Notes: generated from the letters alone by a model not told the origin. 64,000 nt of DNA from Nocardia sp. NBC_01730 (GCF_035920445.1 NZ_CP109162.1:2976001-3040000), one strand, 5' to 3'. Positions 21,051 through 32,840 are shown, counted from the first letter of the stretch. Numbers and translations: made by a program.

Positions 21051-21866
21051 CTACGCAGCGCCCGCCAGCACGGCGGCCATCTCGGCGCGCGGCGCCGATT
21101 GCCCGGTGAACTGCTCGACCTGCCCATAGGCCTGGTTCAACAGCATCTGCAGTCCGCTGACCACCGCGTGCCCCGCGCGCTCGACAGCCTCGGCCAGCGG
21201 GGTCGGCCACGGGTCGTAGATCGCGTCGAGCACCACGGGGGCCGATGCCACCGGGTCAGCGACGGTCGCCGCGACGGTCGCGGGGATAGTACTCACCACA
21301 GCCCCCGCGGACGCGCAGGCCGCACTGATGGCCTCGGCGTCGAAGCCGACCAGGGCGGCGGTCATCCCGAGCCGCTCCGCGAGCTCCAGTGCGCCGCCGG
21401 CCCGCCCAGCGTCCCGCGCTATCACGGTGACCGCCTTCGCACCCAGCTCAGCCATCGCCAGCAGCGCAGGCCGCGCGGTGCCACCCGCGCCGAGCACCAC
21501 GCCCTCGGCCAGCTCGGTGACCCCACCGTCGCGCAGCGCGCCCAACACCCCGTCCACGTCGGTGCAGTCCGCCCGCCAGCCGCCCTCGGTACGGACCAGC
21601 GTGTTGGCCGACCCGACCAGCACGGCCCGATCGGTGCGCTCGCTCGCATACGCCAGGGCGGCCTCCTTGCCCGGCATGGTCACCGAGAGCCCGACCCATT
21701 CCGGCCCGAGCCCGTCGACCACCCCGGGCAGCTGCTCGGCTGAGCACTCGATGCGCTCGTAGGTCCAGTCCAATCCGAGCGCGCGATAGGCCGCCAGATG
21801 CAGCTGCGGGGAACGGGAGTGCGCGATCGGCTTGCCGAGCACCGCCGCCTTGCGATTACCGGCCAC
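21051..21866 (-). CDS. aroE: shikimate dehydrogenase
   Basis: NADP-dependent reduction of 3-dehydroshikimate. The 271-residue protein has the substrate motif LGKPIAHSRSPQLHLAAYRA at the start, SVTMPGKEAALAYA with the catalytic lysine, and the glycine-rich VVLGAGGTARPALLA, ending with a GLQMLLNQAYGQVEQFTG block. The GTG at 21866 overlaps the last codons of mltG by 11 bases, so it is translationally coupled. The aroE-mltG-ruvX-alaS order matches mycobacteria. Confidence 0.95.
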   Translation of the reverse strand: MAGNRKAAVLGKPIAHSRSPQLHLAAYRALGLDWTYERIECSAEQLPGVVDGLGPEWVGLSVTMPGKEAALAYASERTDRAVLVGSANTLVRTEGGWRADCTDVDGVLGALRDGGVTELAEGVVLGAGGTARPALLAMAELGAKAVTVIARDAGRAGGALELAERLGMTAALVGFDAEAISAACASAGAVVSTIPATVAATVADPVASAPVVLDAIYDPWPTPLAEAVERAGHAVVSGLQMLLNQAYGQVEQFTGQSAPRAEMAAVLAGAA

Positions 21867-23361
21867 TGTCCAGGATTCCGCTCTGCCTTGCCTTCTCGAT
21901 GTTGCGCAGGTGCTCCTGGTAGCCGTCCGTGAACAGGGTGGTGCCCTGCTTGTCGACGGTGACGAAGTACAGCCACGCCCCCGGCTCCGGATTCTCCATG
22001 GCGCGTAGCGCATTCAGCGACGGCGCCGAGATCGGCGTGGCGGGCAGCCCGGGCATCGCGTAGGTATTCCACGGGTTGCGCTGGGCCCGGTCGGTGTCGG
22101 TGGTCGCGACCTCGGTGCGGTCGAGGGTGTAGTTCACCGTCGAGTCGAACTGCAGCGGCTGATCGACCCGCAACCGGTTCACGATCACGCGCGCCACCTT
22201 GGACATGTCCTGCGGCAGCGCTTCCCGCTCGACCAGCGAGGCCCCGATCAGCGTCTGGTAGGGGTTCAGCTTGGTCTCGGCGCCCGACTGCAGCAGCCCG
22301 GTGCCCTCGTAACTGCGCGCACTGGCGGTCACCAGCTGCGCGAGGATTTGCTCGGGCGTCCCACTCGGATCGAAATCCCAGGTGCCCGCCGCTATCAGGC
22401 CTTCGAGCTGCCTGCTGCGGTCGGGGACATTGCGCAGGACCTGATCGGCCCAGCGGGGCACGCCGAGCGCGGCCAGGTTCATGCCCGCGCCCGCGGCGTC
22501 GAGCTGGTCATAAGTCACGCACTTCTGGGTGGGCCCGGTTCCGACGCAGCTGGCGTCCGCAATCTTGCGGTAGATGCCTTCCTTGCGCGATCCGGTGTTC
22601 ACATCCTGCTGGTCGTGCAGCTGACGCCCCTCGGACACCACCAAGTTGCCGACCCGCGAGGACTTGTTGATCAGGGCACTCACCGCCTGCACGGCGGGGC
22701 TGCGGCTGGGGATCGCGTAGTAGCCGGGTTGCACCGCGCTCATGTTCGAGTTGCGTACCGCCGCTTGAACGAACGCGCCCGTGCTCGCGACGACGCCGCG
22801 CTCGACCATGGTCGAAGCGATCTGCTGGGACGTGTCGCCCGGCTGCACCTGCACCACCACGAGCGGGCCCGCCGGACCCGCGTAATCCTCCGGGCCGGCC
22901 ATGCTGCCGATCAGCTTCATTCCCGCGAACACGGCGGCGCCGGTGAACAGCAGCACGAAGACACCACCGATGATCCACAGGTTCCTGCGCCGCCGCTTGC
23001 GCTCGGCCGCCTTGCGCGAAGCGGCCCGGGAGCGTTTGCCGCGCTGCGAGCGCGTGGGGCGCTCCTGCTGCGCCCGCTTCGGGCGGCGTGGCGCCACTTG
23101 GCGGCTGACGCGCGGACGTTGGTTGCCGATTCGCGGGGCAGGCGGCGGCGCGGGGTCATCGTCATCGTCATCGTCATCGACGTAGCGGGGGATGACAGTG
23201 GTGTCGTCGTCGTAGTCGTCGTAGTCACGGCCGACGACATGGCGAGGCGCGTGCGCGTCTTCCTCGTCGTATTCATCCCAGGCCTGGTCGTCTCTGCGGT
23301 AACGCCGATCAGCTTCGCGCTGTCTGAACAGTTCCTCGGCCCGCGCCCACCGATCCGTCAT
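21856..23361 (-). CDS. mltG: endolytic transglycosylase MltG
   Basis: Membrane-bound murein lytic transglycosylase that releases growing glycan strands. The 501-residue protein has a long acidic/basic cytoplasmic N-terminus (about 1-125) with a run of eight aspartates, then arginine-rich clusters, one TM segment ([20 protein letters not shown]) and the extracellular YceG domain. The catalytic glutamate lies in [15 protein letters not shown]. The ATG at 23361 overlaps the ruvX stop (ATGA). The Asp run is encoded by repeated GAC/GAT codons and could vary in length. Confidence 0.93.
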   Translation of the reverse strand: MTDRWARAEELFRQREADRRYRRDDQAWDEYDEEDAHAPRHVVGRDYDDYDDDTTVIPRYVDDDDDDDDPAPPPAPRIGNQRPRVSRQVAPRRPKRAQQERPTRSQRGKRSRAASRKAAERKRRRRNLWIIGGVFVLLFTGAAVFAGMKLIGSMAGPEDYAGPAGPLVVVQVQPGDTSQQIASTMVERGVVASTGAFVQAAVRNSNMSAVQPGYYAIPSRSPAVQAVSALINKSSRVGNLVVSEGRQLHDQQDVNTGSRKEGIYRKIADASCVGTGPTQKCVTYDQLDAAGAGMNLAALGVPRWADQVLRNVPDRSRQLEGLIAAGTWDFDPSGTPEQILAQLVTASARSYEGTGLLQSGAETKLNPYQTLIGASLVEREALPQDMSKVARVIVNRLRVDQPLQFDSTVNYTLDRTEVATTDTDRAQRNPWNTYAMPGLPATPISAPSLNALRAMENPEPGAWLYFVTVDKQGTTLFTDGYQEHLRNIEKARQSGILDSGR

Positions 23362-23927
23362 GCATCGTCCCCGGACGACACAGGGCGTCCCGCATCCACC
23401 GACCTCAATACCGCACTCCGTTCGTCCAACCATCCTTGCAGGATCGACACGGCCGCCGCCTGATCGATCACCTGCCGCTGGCCACGCGCGCGAACTCCAC
23501 TGGCCCGCAATGCACGTGCAGCTGACACCGTAGTCAAACGTTCGTCGGAAAGCCGGACAGACACCGGGGCGACAGCGGCCCGCAATCGCTCAGCGAATGC
23601 GATGGCCAGCGTAGCGGCAGTGCCCTTCTCCCCGCGTAATGTTCGCGGCAATCCGACGATGACCTCGACGGCCTCGTACTCCCGCACAATTTCGGCAATT
23701 CTGCCGATATCGGGAGCCGCCCCAGCAGTGCGCTGATTCTGTTTCGCGCGCGGCACGGTCTCCACCGGCGTGGCGAGAATGCCGTCGGGATCGCAGGCGG
23801 CGACCCCGATGCGGACGCTGCCGACATCGACCCCGATCCGTCTCCCCCGACCGGGATCGGTGTCAGGATCTGGTCGGTCGGAGCCGCGTGGCGCCGACCG
23901 CTCCAGACTCTCAGCGTCGCCCATCAC
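23358..23927 (-). CDS. ruvX: Holliday junction resolvase-like RuvX/YqgF
   Basis: RNase H-fold nuclease implicated in 16S rRNA end processing or junction resolution. The fold starts [20 protein letters not shown] and continues [27 protein letters not shown], and a final [15 protein letters not shown] with the third acidic residue. An N-terminal lead of about 28 polar residues is extra. The start is the GTG at 23927 overlapping alaS TGA, or the adjacent ATG at 23924. Confidence 0.92.
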   Translation of the reverse strand: MMGDAESLERSAPRGSDRPDPDTDPGRGRRIGVDVGSVRIGVAACDPDGILATPVETVPRAKQNQRTAGAAPDIGRIAEIVREYEAVEVIVGLPRTLRGEKGTAATLAIAFAERLRAAVAPVSVRLSDERLTTVSAARALRASGVRARGQRQVIDQAAAVSILQGWLDERSAVLRSVDAGRPVSSGDDA

Positions 23928-26590
23928 CCGGCCAGTTCGGCCACCCGAGCGCGGACCGCGGCAAGGCCCGCCGGAATGCCGGACGGCTCCGAACCGGCGC
24001 CCTGCGCCATCTCCGGCTTACCACCGCCGCGTCCCGCGATGCTGGGGCCGAAGCTGCCGACGAGATCACCCGACTTGACGCCGAGTTCCTGGGCGGGCTT
24101 GTTCACGGCCACCACGAACGGCACTTTGCCGTCGGCGTTGCCGAGCAGTACCACCACGGCGGGCTCGCTGCCGAACCGGCCGCGGATATCCGTGGCGAGC
24201 GTCCGCAGATCGCCGGCGGGCACTCCCTCGGGCGCGGCGACGGCGACCAGCAGCAGGCGGCCGATCCGCTCGGCCTCTTCGACGAACTTGCCTGCCGCGG
24301 ACAGCACGGCGGCCGTCTTGGTCCGCTCGAGCTCCTTTTCGGCCACCTTGAGCCGCTCCACCAACTGCTCGACGCGTGCGGGCACCTCCTCCGAGGGCAC
24401 CTTCAGCGACGACGCGACACCCGCCAGCAGCGCGCGCTCCTTGGCAAGGTACTTGTAGGAGTCCAGGCCGACGAACGCCTCGACGCGCCGCACACCGGAG
24501 CCGACCGACGACTCGCCGAGCACCGTGATCGGGCCGATCTGCGAGGAATGCCGCACGTGCGTGCCACCGCAGAGTTCCATCGAGAACGGGCCGCCGATCT
24601 CGACGACGCGGACCTCGCTGCCGTAATTCTCGCCGAACAGCGCCAGGGCGCCCATCTGCTTGGCCTTCGGCAGGTCGGTGACGAACGTGTTGACCGGGAA
24701 GTCCGAGCCGACCGCGTCGTTGGACACGGCCTCGATGTCGGCCTTCTGGTGCTCGGACAGCTGGCCCTGCCAGTTGAAGTCGAATCGAAGGTAGCCCGGC
24801 TTGTTCAGCGAGCCCGCCTGCACCGCGTTCGGGCCGAGCACCTGGCGCAGGGCGGCGTGGACCATGTGCGTGCCGGAGTGCCCCTGGGTGGCGCCGCGCC
24901 GCCAGGCCGGGTCGGCTTGGGCGAGCACCACATCGCCCTCGGTGATCTGGCCCTGCTCGACCGTGGTCTTGTGCACCCACAGCTTCTTGGCGATCTTCTG
25001 CACGTCGTTGACGCGCAGCTTCATGCCGGAGGCGGTGATGCTGCCGCGGTCGGCGATCTGGCCGCCGGACTCCGCGTAGAGGGGGCTGCGATCCAAGATC
25101 ACCTCGACGTCCTGGCCCGCGGTCGCGGTAGGCACCCGGACGCCGTCGGCAATCAGGGCCAGCACCGTGGCCTCGGAGGTCAACTCGTCGAAGCCGGTGA
25201 ACTCGGTGGCGCCGCGATCGACCAACTCCTTGTAGATCGTCAGGTCGGCGTGGGCGTGCTTGCGGGCCTGAGCGTCCTCCTTGGCGCGCTTGCGCTGCTC
25301 GGCCATGAGCGAGCGGAAGCCCTCCTCGTCGACCGAGAGACCGGCCTCGGCGGCCATCTCCAGGGTCAGATCGATCGGGAAGCCGTAGGTGTCGTGCAAA
25401 GTGAAGGCGTCCGCCCCGGCGATCGTCGCGCCGCCCCCGGCCTTCACCGCGGCCGCGGTGTTCTCGAACAGGGTGGAGCCGGTGTTCAGCGTCTTCAGGA
25501 ACGCCGTCTCCTCACCGACCGCGACGGTCTCGATCCGGCCGAAGTCGGTGGACAGCTCCGGATAGGACGGAGCCATGAGATCGCTGACGACCTTCATGAA
25601 CTCGCCCATCACCGGCTTCTCGGCACCGAGCAGGCGGGCCGAGCGCACGATGCGGCGCAGCAGGCGCCGCAGCACGTAACCGCGGCCGTCATTGCCCGGG
25701 TTCACGCCGTCGGCGATCAACATGGCGGCGGTGCGGGCGTGGTCGGCGATCACGCGGAAGCGCACGTCGTCCTCATGCTGTACGCCGTAGGAGCGGCCGG
25801 TCAGCGCCTCGGCCTTGTCGATGATCGGGCGCAGCAGGTCTGTCTCGTAGACATTGTCCACGCCCTGCAGCAGCAATGCGATCCGCTCGACACCCATACC
25901 GGTGTCGATGTTCTTCCTCGGCAGTGTCCCGACCGGCGGGTGGCCCAGCTTCGGGCTCAGCTCGCCGCGGACGTCCTGCATGAACACAAGATTCCAGATC
26001 TCGAGGTAGCGGTCCTCGTCGGCGACAGGCCCACCGTCGCGGCCGTGCTCCGGCCCCCGGTCGTAGTAGATCTCCGAGCACGGACCACCGGGGCCGGGCA
26101 CGCCCATGTCCCAGTAGTTGTCCTTGCCGTCGCGGAACTGGATCCGCTCCTCGGGGACGCCCGCGACCCGGCGCCAGATCTCGGCCGCCTCCGGGTCGTC
26201 CTGGTACACGGTCACCCAGATCCGCTCGGGGTCGAACCCGTAGCCGCCTTCATCCTGGGGCTTGCTGATCAACTCCCAGGCGAGGGTGATCGCCCCCTCC
26301 TTGAAGTAGTCACCGAAGGAGAAGTTCCCCGCCATCTGGAAGAACGTGTTGTGCCGCGTGGTGACACCGACCTCCTCGATGTCGCCGGTGCGGACGCACT
26401 TCTGCACGCTCGTCGCCCGCAGGTACGGCGGCGCCTCCTGACCCAGGAAGTACGGCTTGAACTGAACCATGCCCGCGTTGACGAACAGCAGGTTCGGGTC
26501 GGCCAGGATCAGCGAGGCACTCGGCACCTCGGTGTGGCCGGCGCGAAGGAAATGGTCCAGAAAACGCCGTCGGATCTCGTGGGTCTGCAC
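23924..26590 (-). CDS. alaS: alanyl-tRNA synthetase
   Basis: Full-length class II synthetase of 888 residues. N-terminal catalytic domain begins [20 protein letters not shown] and contains [10 protein letters not shown] and [14 protein letters not shown]; editing domain has zinc ligands in [12 protein letters not shown] and [11 protein letters not shown]-terminal DHHA1-like domain ends [14 protein letters not shown] glycine motif ([14 protein letters not shown]). It lies upstream of ruvX with a stop/start overlap. The 221 bases beyond its start contain no convincing gene. Confidence 0.97.
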   Translation of the reverse strand: MQTHEIRRRFLDHFLRAGHTEVPSASLILADPNLLFVNAGMVQFKPYFLGQEAPPYLRATSVQKCVRTGDIEEVGVTTRHNTFFQMAGNFSFGDYFKEGAITLAWELISKPQDEGGYGFDPERIWVTVYQDDPEAAEIWRRVAGVPEERIQFRDGKDNYWDMGVPGPGGPCSEIYYDRGPEHGRDGGPVADEDRYLEIWNLVFMQDVRGELSPKLGHPPVGTLPRKNIDTGMGVERIALLLQGVDNVYETDLLRPIIDKAEALTGRSYGVQHEDDVRFRVIADHARTAAMLIADGVNPGNDGRGYVLRRLLRRIVRSARLLGAEKPVMGEFMKVVSDLMAPSYPELSTDFGRIETVAVGEETAFLKTLNTGSTLFENTAAAVKAGGGATIAGADAFTLHDTYGFPIDLTLEMAAEAGLSVDEEGFRSLMAEQRKRAKEDAQARKHAHADLTIYKELVDRGATEFTGFDELTSEATVLALIADGVRVPTATAGQDVEVILDRSPLYAESGGQIADRGSITASGMKLRVNDVQKIAKKLWVHKTTVEQGQITEGDVVLAQADPAWRRGATQGHSGTHMVHAALRQVLGPNAVQAGSLNKPGYLRFDFNWQGQLSEHQKADIEAVSNDAVGSDFPVNTFVTDLPKAKQMGALALFGENYGSEVRVVEIGGPFSMELCGGTHVRHSSQIGPITVLGESSVGSGVRRVEAFVGLDSYKYLAKERALLAGVASSLKVPSEEVPARVEQLVERLKVAEKELERTKTAAVLSAAGKFVEEAERIGRLLLVAVAAPEGVPAGDLRTLATDIRGRFGSEPAVVVLLGNADGKVPFVVAVNKPAQELGVKSGDLVGSFGPSIAGRGGGKPEMAQGAGSEPSGIPAGLAAVRARVAELAG

Positions 26591-26811
26591 AGATATCCAG
26601 CCTACCGGTGCTGCGCACGCGATTATTCATCGACCAGGGTCGTGGCGTTGCTGCGAGAAGTCAGCGAACCCAGACCTGCAGCGGTTCGGTGTCGAATGAG
26701 ACCCGACCTGGTCGGCAAGTCGATCGTCTTGCCGAACCGATGCCTGATGGTACTGGACATTTCCCGGATCAGGTCGTCCTGGGGATCAGGTCGTATCCCG
26801 CCTCGCGGTCC

Positions 26812-28158
26812 TCAGGTCCCCCGGACGATATGGCGGAGTTTCCGTATGCGGGGCCCGACCTCGCGTTCGTGGCCGTGGTCGGTGGGGTGGTAGTAGTCCA
26901 CGCCGACCAATTCGTCGGGCGGGTACTGCTGAGCGAGCACACCGTCCTTGTTGTCGTGCGGGTATCGATAACCCTGGGCGTTGCCGAGCGCGGCCGCGCC
27001 CGCGTAGTGTCCGTCGCGCAGATGCGGCGGGACGGATCCGGCCTTGCCCGCCGCGATGTCGGCCATGGCCGCGCCGATCGCGGCCACCACCGCGCCGGAC
27101 TTCGGGGCGGTGGCCAGATGGATCGTGGCCTGTGCCAGAGCGAGCCGCGCCTCGGGCAGGCCGACCAACTGCACCACCTGCGCGGCGGCCGTCGCCGTCT
27201 GCAGCGCCATCGGATCGGCCATGCCGATGTCCTCGCTGGCGTGGATCATCAGTCTGCGCGCGATGAAGCGCGGGTCCTCGCCCGCACTCAACATGCGGGC
27301 CAGGTAATGCAGCGCGGCGTCGACATCCGAGCCGCGGATCGACTTGATGAACGCGCTGATCACGTCATAGTGCTGGTCGCCTGCGCGGTCGTAGCGAACG
27401 GCCGCCTTGTCCACGCTGGCCTCGACGAGGTCGACATCGACCGTGCCGTCCGAAGAGGATTCGGCCGAGGCTTCCAGCGCGGTGAGCGCGCGGCGGGCGT
27501 CGCCGCCGGCGATCCGGATGATGTGGTCCAGGGCGACGTCAGTGACGGTGTACGCGCCGCCGAGGCCGCGCGGGTCGGCGATCGCGCGGGTGAGCACCTG
27601 CCGGATGTCGGCCTCGCTGAGCGATTGCAGCTGCAACACCAGCGAGCGCGACAACAGTGGCGACACCACCGAGAACGACGGATTCTCCGTGGTCGCGCCG
27701 ACCAGCAGGACGATCCGGTTCTCCACCGCGGCGAGCAAGGCGTCCTGCTGCGTTTTGGAGAACCGATGCACCTCGTCGATGAAGAGCACGGTCTGCGCAC
27801 CCGCCGACAGCCTGCGTCGTGCCACATCGATGACCGCGCGTACCTCCTTCACCCCGGCCGACAGCGCCGAGAGCGCCTCGAAGCGACGGCCGGTCGCGTG
27901 CGAGATCAGCGCCGCGAGAGTCGTCTTACCCGTGCCGGGCGGGCCGTACAGCAGCACCGACGCCGCCCCGGAGCCCTCGATCAGCCTGCGTAGCGGGGAG
28001 CCGGGGCCGAGCAGATGCTGCTGCCCGACCACTTCGTCCAGCGAGGAGGGCCGCATCCGCACCGCCAACGGCGCCCCCACATCCCTGCGCACCACATTGT
28101 CGATCGTGCGCTCCGCGGAGATCTCGTCATCGGGCACGTCGAACAAGCTATCGCTCAC
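26812..28158 (-). CDS. rarA: replication-associated recombination protein A (clamp-loader-like AAA+ ATPase)
   Basis: RarA/MgsA/WRNIP1 acts at stalled replication forks. The 448-residue protein has Walker A in [17 protein letters not shown], Walker B in [20 protein letters not shown], sensor 1 [12 protein letters not shown], and C-terminal tetramerisation domain with [11 protein letters not shown] and [13 protein letters not shown] at 28158 gives [12 protein letters not shown]; the open frame upstream is not coding-like. It lies on the same strand as alaS but 220 bases away. Confidence 0.95.
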   Translation of the reverse strand: MSDSLFDVPDDEISAERTIDNVVRRDVGAPLAVRMRPSSLDEVVGQQHLLGPGSPLRRLIEGSGAASVLLYGPPGTGKTTLAALISHATGRRFEALSALSAGVKEVRAVIDVARRRLSAGAQTVLFIDEVHRFSKTQQDALLAAVENRIVLLVGATTENPSFSVVSPLLSRSLVLQLQSLSEADIRQVLTRAIADPRGLGGAYTVTDVALDHIIRIAGGDARRALTALEASAESSSDGTVDVDLVEASVDKAAVRYDRAGDQHYDVISAFIKSIRGSDVDAALHYLARMLSAGEDPRFIARRLMIHASEDIGMADPMALQTATAAAQVVQLVGLPEARLALAQATIHLATAPKSGAVVAAIGAAMADIAAGKAGSVPPHLRDGHYAGAAALGNAQGYRYPHDNKDGVLAQQYPPDELVGVDYYHPTDHGHEREVGPRIRKLRHIVRGT

Positions 28159-28478
28159 GGGAAAGAACGTTACCGAGTCGCACCGACAGCGCCGCATGCC
28201 GCTCAGCGCCCGCCGGACCCGACCGCAGCCCCACTGCACGCGCCCGGTCGGTGGGGTTCTCGATTTTCGCACGCAGGCTCGCGCGACGGGGCCGCTCCGG
28301 GAAATTGAGGGTCGGGCTCGAGCCGATCGCGGAACAACCCGCGACTGTCGTTTCGCCGCTGCCGTCATGGCACCGCCCGGCCCTGTCGTGCAGCTGCGGA
28401 GTCGCCCCACCGTCCCTCGAATGTCGACCGCGGCAATCGATTTGCGTGTTGCCGGTTGTTCGGATGTGATCAATACTC
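28159..28478. other. intergenic region between divergent rarA and phosphatase
   Basis: About 320 bases of divergent upstream region. Open frames cross it on both strands, but none has a plausible start or recognisable protein. It must hold promoters for rarA and the PhoD-type gene; I see no clear operator. Confidence 0.5.
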
Positions 28479-30137
28479 GTGCATGAAAACGTGGTCGTTT
28501 CAGATTCTGCTTCGTTCGGGCGATTCGCTCGGCGCACCCTGTTGAAAGGCAGCGCGGCAGCCGCCGTCGCCCCCACCGCGGTAGTCGCCGCCGGGCGCGC
28601 CTGCGCCGGGACGCCGGTGTTCCGGCACGGTGTAGCCTCGGGCGATCCGCTCCCCGACGGCGTGATCCTCTGGACCCGCGTCACCGTCGCCGACGACGCG
28701 ACGCCAGGCTCCGGCGTCGGCGCACCGGCGAACGTACGCTGGGAGGTCGCCGCGGACGACCGGTTCGATCCGGTCATCTCGTCCGGAACCGCAACGGTCA
28801 CAGCGGATTCCGACCACACCGTCAAGGTCGACGTCTCCGGGCTTGCGCCGAACGCCGAATACTTCTATCGCTTCACCGCACTCGGCGAGACCTCCCCGGT
28901 CGGCCGCACCAAGACCGCGCCCGCCACCGCGGATTCTCCCGAACGCCTCCGGTTCGGGGTGGTCTCGTGTGCGAACTGGGAGGCCGGATACTTCGGCGCC
29001 TACCGCCATCTGGCCGCCCGCACCGATCTGGACGCGATCGTCCACCTGGGCGACTACATCTACGAGTACGGCCGCGGCAAGTATGGCGGCCGCAACGGTA
29101 CCGTGCGCCCGCACGACCCGGCCGATGAGATCGTCAACCTTTCCGACTATCGAATTCGCCACGCGCAGTATAAGACCGACCCCGATCTTCTGGACCTGCA
29201 CGCGCGCCAGCCGTTCATCTGCACCTGGGACGACCACGAATCCGCGGACAACTCCTGGTCCGGCGGCGCGAACAAGCACGACCCCGCGACCGAGGGTCGC
29301 TGGCAGGATCGCCGCGCCGCCTCCGCGCAGGCCTATCTGGAGTGGATGCCGATCCGGGCGTCCGGATCCGGCGCCGAAGTACGGGTCTACCGCAGGCTGC
29401 GCTTCGGCACGCTGGCCGAACTCTCGATGCTGGACCTTCGCAGCTACCGCGACCAGGAGGCGAAGCCCGGCGCGGGCTGGCGCGAGGCCGACGACCCGGC
29501 CCGCACCATCACCGGAAAGGCCCAGATGGAATGGCTCACCGCGGGTTTGGCGTCCGCGCAGGTGCAGTGGAAGTTGGTCGGCAACTCGGTCATGATCGCC
29601 CCGCTGGCCTTCCCGCCGCTCGAACCGGCCGCCACGACGGCGATCACCTGCACCATGGGCCTGCCGCAGGCCGGCCTGTCGGTGAACGGCGACCAGTGGG
29701 ACGGCTACACCGCCGACCGCGATCGCCTGTTTCGCGCCATCGGCGAACAGCGGATCTCCGATGTGGTCTTCCTGACCGGCGACATTCATTCCTCCTGGGC
29801 CGCGGACCTTCCTCGCGACGCCGCGAATTATCCGGGCGGCGACACGGCGGGCGCCGAGTTCGTCGTGCCCTCGGTGACCTCGACCAGCATCGGCGACATG
29901 CTGAAGCTGGACCCCGAGCTGATTGCCGCGTCGATCAGGTCCGTCAATCATCACCTGCACTACGTCGAGCTGGATTCGCACGGCTACGGCGTGCTGGACG
30001 TCACCGCGGATCGGACCCAGATGGACTGGTTCTACCTCCTGGACGTGACCGACCCGAATTCCGCTGTACGCCACGGCGCTTCGTTCGGCGTCCGCTCCGG
30101 TAGCCGGATGGAGCCGCAGCAGGGCCCGCTGAGCTGA
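28479..30137 (+). CDS. Tat-exported PhoD-type alkaline phosphatase
   Basis: A secreted phosphodiesterase/phosphatase of 552 residues. The N-terminus has a twin-arginine signal, [18 protein letters not shown], with RR at 18-19 followed by a hydrophobic stretch. The mature part has an N-terminal PhoD domain ([19 protein letters not shown]) and the metallophosphatase domain with [21 protein letters not shown] and [13 protein letters not shown] metal motifs. GTG start. Phosphate-starvation control is usual for the family, but I saw no clear Pho box. Confidence 0.92.
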   Translation: MHENVVVSDSASFGRFARRTLLKGSAAAAVAPTAVVAAGRACAGTPVFRHGVASGDPLPDGVILWTRVTVADDATPGSGVGAPANVRWEVAADDRFDPVISSGTATVTADSDHTVKVDVSGLAPNAEYFYRFTALGETSPVGRTKTAPATADSPERLRFGVVSCANWEAGYFGAYRHLAARTDLDAIVHLGDYIYEYGRGKYGGRNGTVRPHDPADEIVNLSDYRIRHAQYKTDPDLLDLHARQPFICTWDDHESADNSWSGGANKHDPATEGRWQDRRAASAQAYLEWMPIRASGSGAEVRVYRRLRFGTLAELSMLDLRSYRDQEAKPGAGWREADDPARTITGKAQMEWLTAGLASAQVQWKLVGNSVMIAPLAFPPLEPAATTAITCTMGLPQAGLSVNGDQWDGYTADRDRLFRAIGEQRISDVVFLTGDIHSSWAADLPRDAANYPGGDTAGAEFVVPSVTSTSIGDMLKLDPELIAASIRSVNHHLHYVELDSHGYGVLDVTADRTQMDWFYLLDVTDPNSAVRHGASFGVRSGSRMEPQQGPLS

Positions 30138-30194
30138 CCGTCATTCCGAGCCTCCCCCGCATCCCATACCGCCGCCGGTGTATCCGGTTTTGCC

Positions 30195-30413
30195 GTGGGG
30201 CCGGTTCCGCTTCTGGCCAGCGCGGACCTGTTTGGTCAGCCGCCCCCGGCACTCGCTACGTACGGCTATCTCTTGGCGTCGCGCGCGGCGCTCCTCGCCG
30301 AACTCGGCCGGGTCGAGGAGGCGGCCACGGCCTACCGATCGGCGCTGCTGCTCACCGAGCACACCGTCGAACGGGCACATCTGGCGGCCCGCCTCACCGG
30401 ACTCACCAGATGA
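30195..30413 (+). pseudogene. remnant: C-terminal end of an ECF-type sigma factor (SigJ-like, DUF6596 tail)
   Basis: The 72 codons read like the TPR-like end of large ECF sigma factors (YGYLLASRAALLAELGRVEE, then AYRSALLLTEHTVERAHLAA). The sigma-2 and sigma-4 domains that should precede it are absent; upstream is the phosphatase stop and 57 unrelated bases. I therefore read it as the end of a deleted gene. Confidence 0.5.
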
Positions 30414-30431
30414 CCTCGGCAGGTGGGTAAA

Positions 30432-31601
30432 CTATTCCGACCAGCGTTCTTCCAGCATCGCCGACACGTCCTCGGCGAAATCGCCAACGATGTCGTCGCC
30501 GGTGCACCGCGCGTCTTCGGCCAGCGCTGCCCAGCGGTTGATCAGCGCCGCCGAGCGCGGCACCGAAAGTCCGTGCTCGCGCGCGGACGCGATGCGCGCA
30601 TGGTCGGCGGGCAGAAACCAGAAGGTGGACAGCCACACCCAGATCAGCCGGGCTTCGAGGATCCGCTCGGCGAGCAGGTCGTCGTCGGTTAGCGCGGGCC
30701 ACACGCCCACCACCTCGGAACGCCACGCCTCCACCATCTGCTGGGCGCGTTCCCGCGAGAGCTCGACATCGCACAGGCAGCCGGGGAACGACACCAGTGC
30801 GTAGGCGATGTCCAGGGTGGCGTCGCGGAACCCACCCCACTCGTAGTCGAGGAAACGCGCGCCCTCCTCGTTCAAGATCACGTTGTCCGGGCACAGGTCC
30901 GACGGACTGAACCCGCGGAATCGCCCCGCGGAGAACAGCCGGTTGCCGCGCACGATGCGCTCGGCGATCTCGCCGGGAACCTCGATGCCCAGCTCGCGCT
31001 GCAACAGTCCGGGCACCTCGGAGATCGCAGACTCGGCCTGCTGCGCGATGCCGTCGACCCGGTGCACCACATCGACCCGGCGCAGCAGCGCGACGAAGTC
31101 GGCTTCGCGCCCGACGGTGGCGGCATGCATCCGGCCGAGCGCCTGTGCGAACGCCATCAGCGCGTTGCGGGTAGCGGGCTCGACTCCGGACCGCAGCACG
31201 GCGGTGAGCAGGGAGTTCTCGCCGAGATCGCTGAGGATCAGCAACCGGTCCGGCAGACTGTGCGCGATCAGATACGCGCCGGGCCGGTGCTCCCGGCTCA
31301 GGGCGGTGGTGAATTGATACGAGACGGCCTCGCGGAGGAACGCGGAATCGACGCTGGCGACGCCGGGAGCCAGACCGCCGGTCCGGCGATCCCGCGCTGC
31401 CCCGCGGACCTGCTTGACGATCAATGTTCGCGGCAACGAGAAAGCGTTCTCTGCTACACGCACGCGTAGGACGGTCGTCCTACCACTACCGCTGAGTTCG
31501 ATCGGATCGCTCAGCTTTACCGGAGCACCCATTCGCTTTGTGAGCAACTGTTGCGCTGCGGACACGACTTCGGTGGCGCGTTCGGCCAATAGTGCGGTCA
31601 T
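30432..31601 (-). CDS. aminoglycoside phosphotransferase-like kinase
   Basis: A 389-residue protein of the APH/choline kinase fold, transferring phosphate from ATP to a small molecule. The N-lobe lysine is in RTLIVKQVRG, the catalytic loop is FSPSDLCPDNVILNEEG (a Brenner-type motif with serine-proline in place of the usual His-Gly), and the metal-binding aspartate is in RFLDYEWGGF. Substrate unknown; chromosomal location and lack of neighbours argue against a dedicated resistance gene. Confidence 0.82.
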   Translation of the reverse strand: MTALLAERATEVVSAAQQLLTKRMGAPVKLSDPIELSGSGRTTVLRVRVAENAFSLPRTLIVKQVRGAARDRRTGGLAPGVASVDSAFLREAVSYQFTTALSREHRPGAYLIAHSLPDRLLILSDLGENSLLTAVLRSGVEPATRNALMAFAQALGRMHAATVGREADFVALLRRVDVVHRVDGIAQQAESAISEVPGLLQRELGIEVPGEIAERIVRGNRLFSAGRFRGFSPSDLCPDNVILNEEGARFLDYEWGGFRDATLDIAYALVSFPGCLCDVELSRERAQQMVEAWRSEVVGVWPALTDDDLLAERILEARLIWVWLSTFWFLPADHARIASAREHGLSVPRSAALINRWAALAEDARCTGDDIVGDFAEDVSAMLEERWSE

Positions 31602-31791
31602 CGCCTTTCAACGTACTCGCATCAGGTCACTTCTAGCGAGCGGTTACACAACCTTTCCGCGTCGTCCGGCGTGTCCGTGCCGAGGTCGCGGAACGGCCGC
31701 GCATTGCTTGACACCATTGGGCCCGTCAGGTTTTGTCATCGTCAACTGCTCTGCGCCACACCGCAAACCAGTTGAGTCGAAAGGTCTACGC

Positions 31792-32781
31792 ATGGCCGAA
31801 ACACCGCCTCCCGCATCGAAGGAACCAGCCGGCGGCGCCCCCGATCCGAACGCCGAGCGCTTCGCGGCGCGGCCGGGACAGCACGAGAGCCCATACCCGA
31901 CCTCGCCGACCGCCGGACCCGGCCACGCACGCCACGAGATGGCGGGCTCGGCCGGATATCCGCAGTTCGAGGGCCCGGGAGCGGCGCAGTACGGCAGCGA
32001 ACCGCTGGAGCCGGCCCCGCCGGTGACATCCCAGCCGTACCCCACCTATGGGCCGCAAGGCACCGGTCCTGGCTATGCGCCGCCTGGCATGATGCCACCG
32101 CCCGGCGCCATACCGCCGCAGCAACCGGTCTACGGCTACCAGCAGGTCACCGCGGCCCCCGGCACGCTCGACGTGGGCCGGGCGCTCAGTTATGGCTTGG
32201 CGAAGTTCCGTGCCAACCCAGGGCCGTGGGTCGGCGTGACCGCGTTGGGCCTCGTCATCTATCTGGCGTTCGTGCTCGTCGTGCAACTCACCGGTCCGAC
32301 GACGCTGCTGCCGCTGCTGCTCATCTTCCTCGCGGTGCTGGCCGGCGTGTGGCTGCTGCAAGCCGCCATGGTCCGCGGCGCACTGTACGAAACCGACGGC
32401 ACGCCACCGTCTTTCGGCTCATACTTCCGCTTCGTGAACGCGGGCAATGTCCTGCTCACCGCACTGCTGGCATTCCTGCTGACCTTCGTCGGCTCCGCGA
32501 TCTGCTTCGTCCCCGGATTTGTCGCTGGCCTGCTGTGCATGTTCTCGCTGCACTACGTCGTCGACCAAAACCAGGGACCGTTCGAGGCGCTGAAGTCCAG
32601 CTTCACGCTGGTGGTCGCCAACATCTGGCCGGTGCTCCTGCTCGCACTCGCGGTGCTCGTGGTGACCTTCCTCGGGCTGCTGCTGTGCGGTCTCGGTCTG
32701 CTGGTCGCGGGCCCGGTCGCGACCATCGCGGTGACCTACGCCTACCGCACGCTCACCGGAGACACCGTTTCCGCGTGGTAA
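31792..32781 (+). CDS. Pro/Gly-rich integral membrane protein
   Basis: The 329-residue protein has an N-terminal disordered, proline-, glycine- and tyrosine-rich cytoplasmic part (about 1-120), then five or so hydrophobic segments (for example GVTALGLVIYLAFVLVVQL, LLIFLAVLAGVWLLQAAMV and VLLLALAVLVVTFLGLLLCG). This layout is common in actinobacterial envelope proteins related to DUF975-type membrane proteins. AAAGG lies seven bases before the ATG. Function unknown. Confidence 0.8.
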   Translation: MAETPPPASKEPAGGAPDPNAERFAARPGQHESPYPTSPTAGPGHARHEMAGSAGYPQFEGPGAAQYGSEPLEPAPPVTSQPYPTYGPQGTGPGYAPPGMMPPPGAIPPQQPVYGYQQVTAAPGTLDVGRALSYGLAKFRANPGPWVGVTALGLVIYLAFVLVVQLTGPTTLLPLLLIFLAVLAGVWLLQAAMVRGALYETDGTPPSFGSYFRFVNAGNVLLTALLAFLLTFVGSAICFVPGFVAGLLCMFSLHYVVDQNQGPFEALKSSFTLVVANIWPVLLLALAVLVVTFLGLLLCGLGLLVAGPVATIAVTYAYRTLTGDTVSAW

Positions 32782-32840
32782 CCGGCGATCACTTCTCGAT
32801 CAGTGACCGCACCGATCCAACGCTCGAGCCGTTCGACGGC

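Noticed and set aside
23888..26893. 1,001-codon + strand frame across alaS
   Set aside because: Antisense to a certain alaS gene; composition (His/Leu/Gln/Arg-rich) is that of shadow translation.
28500..30074. 524-codon minus-strand frame across the phosphatase
   Set aside because: Antisense to a clear PhoD-type protein with all metal motifs; no recognisable domain itself.
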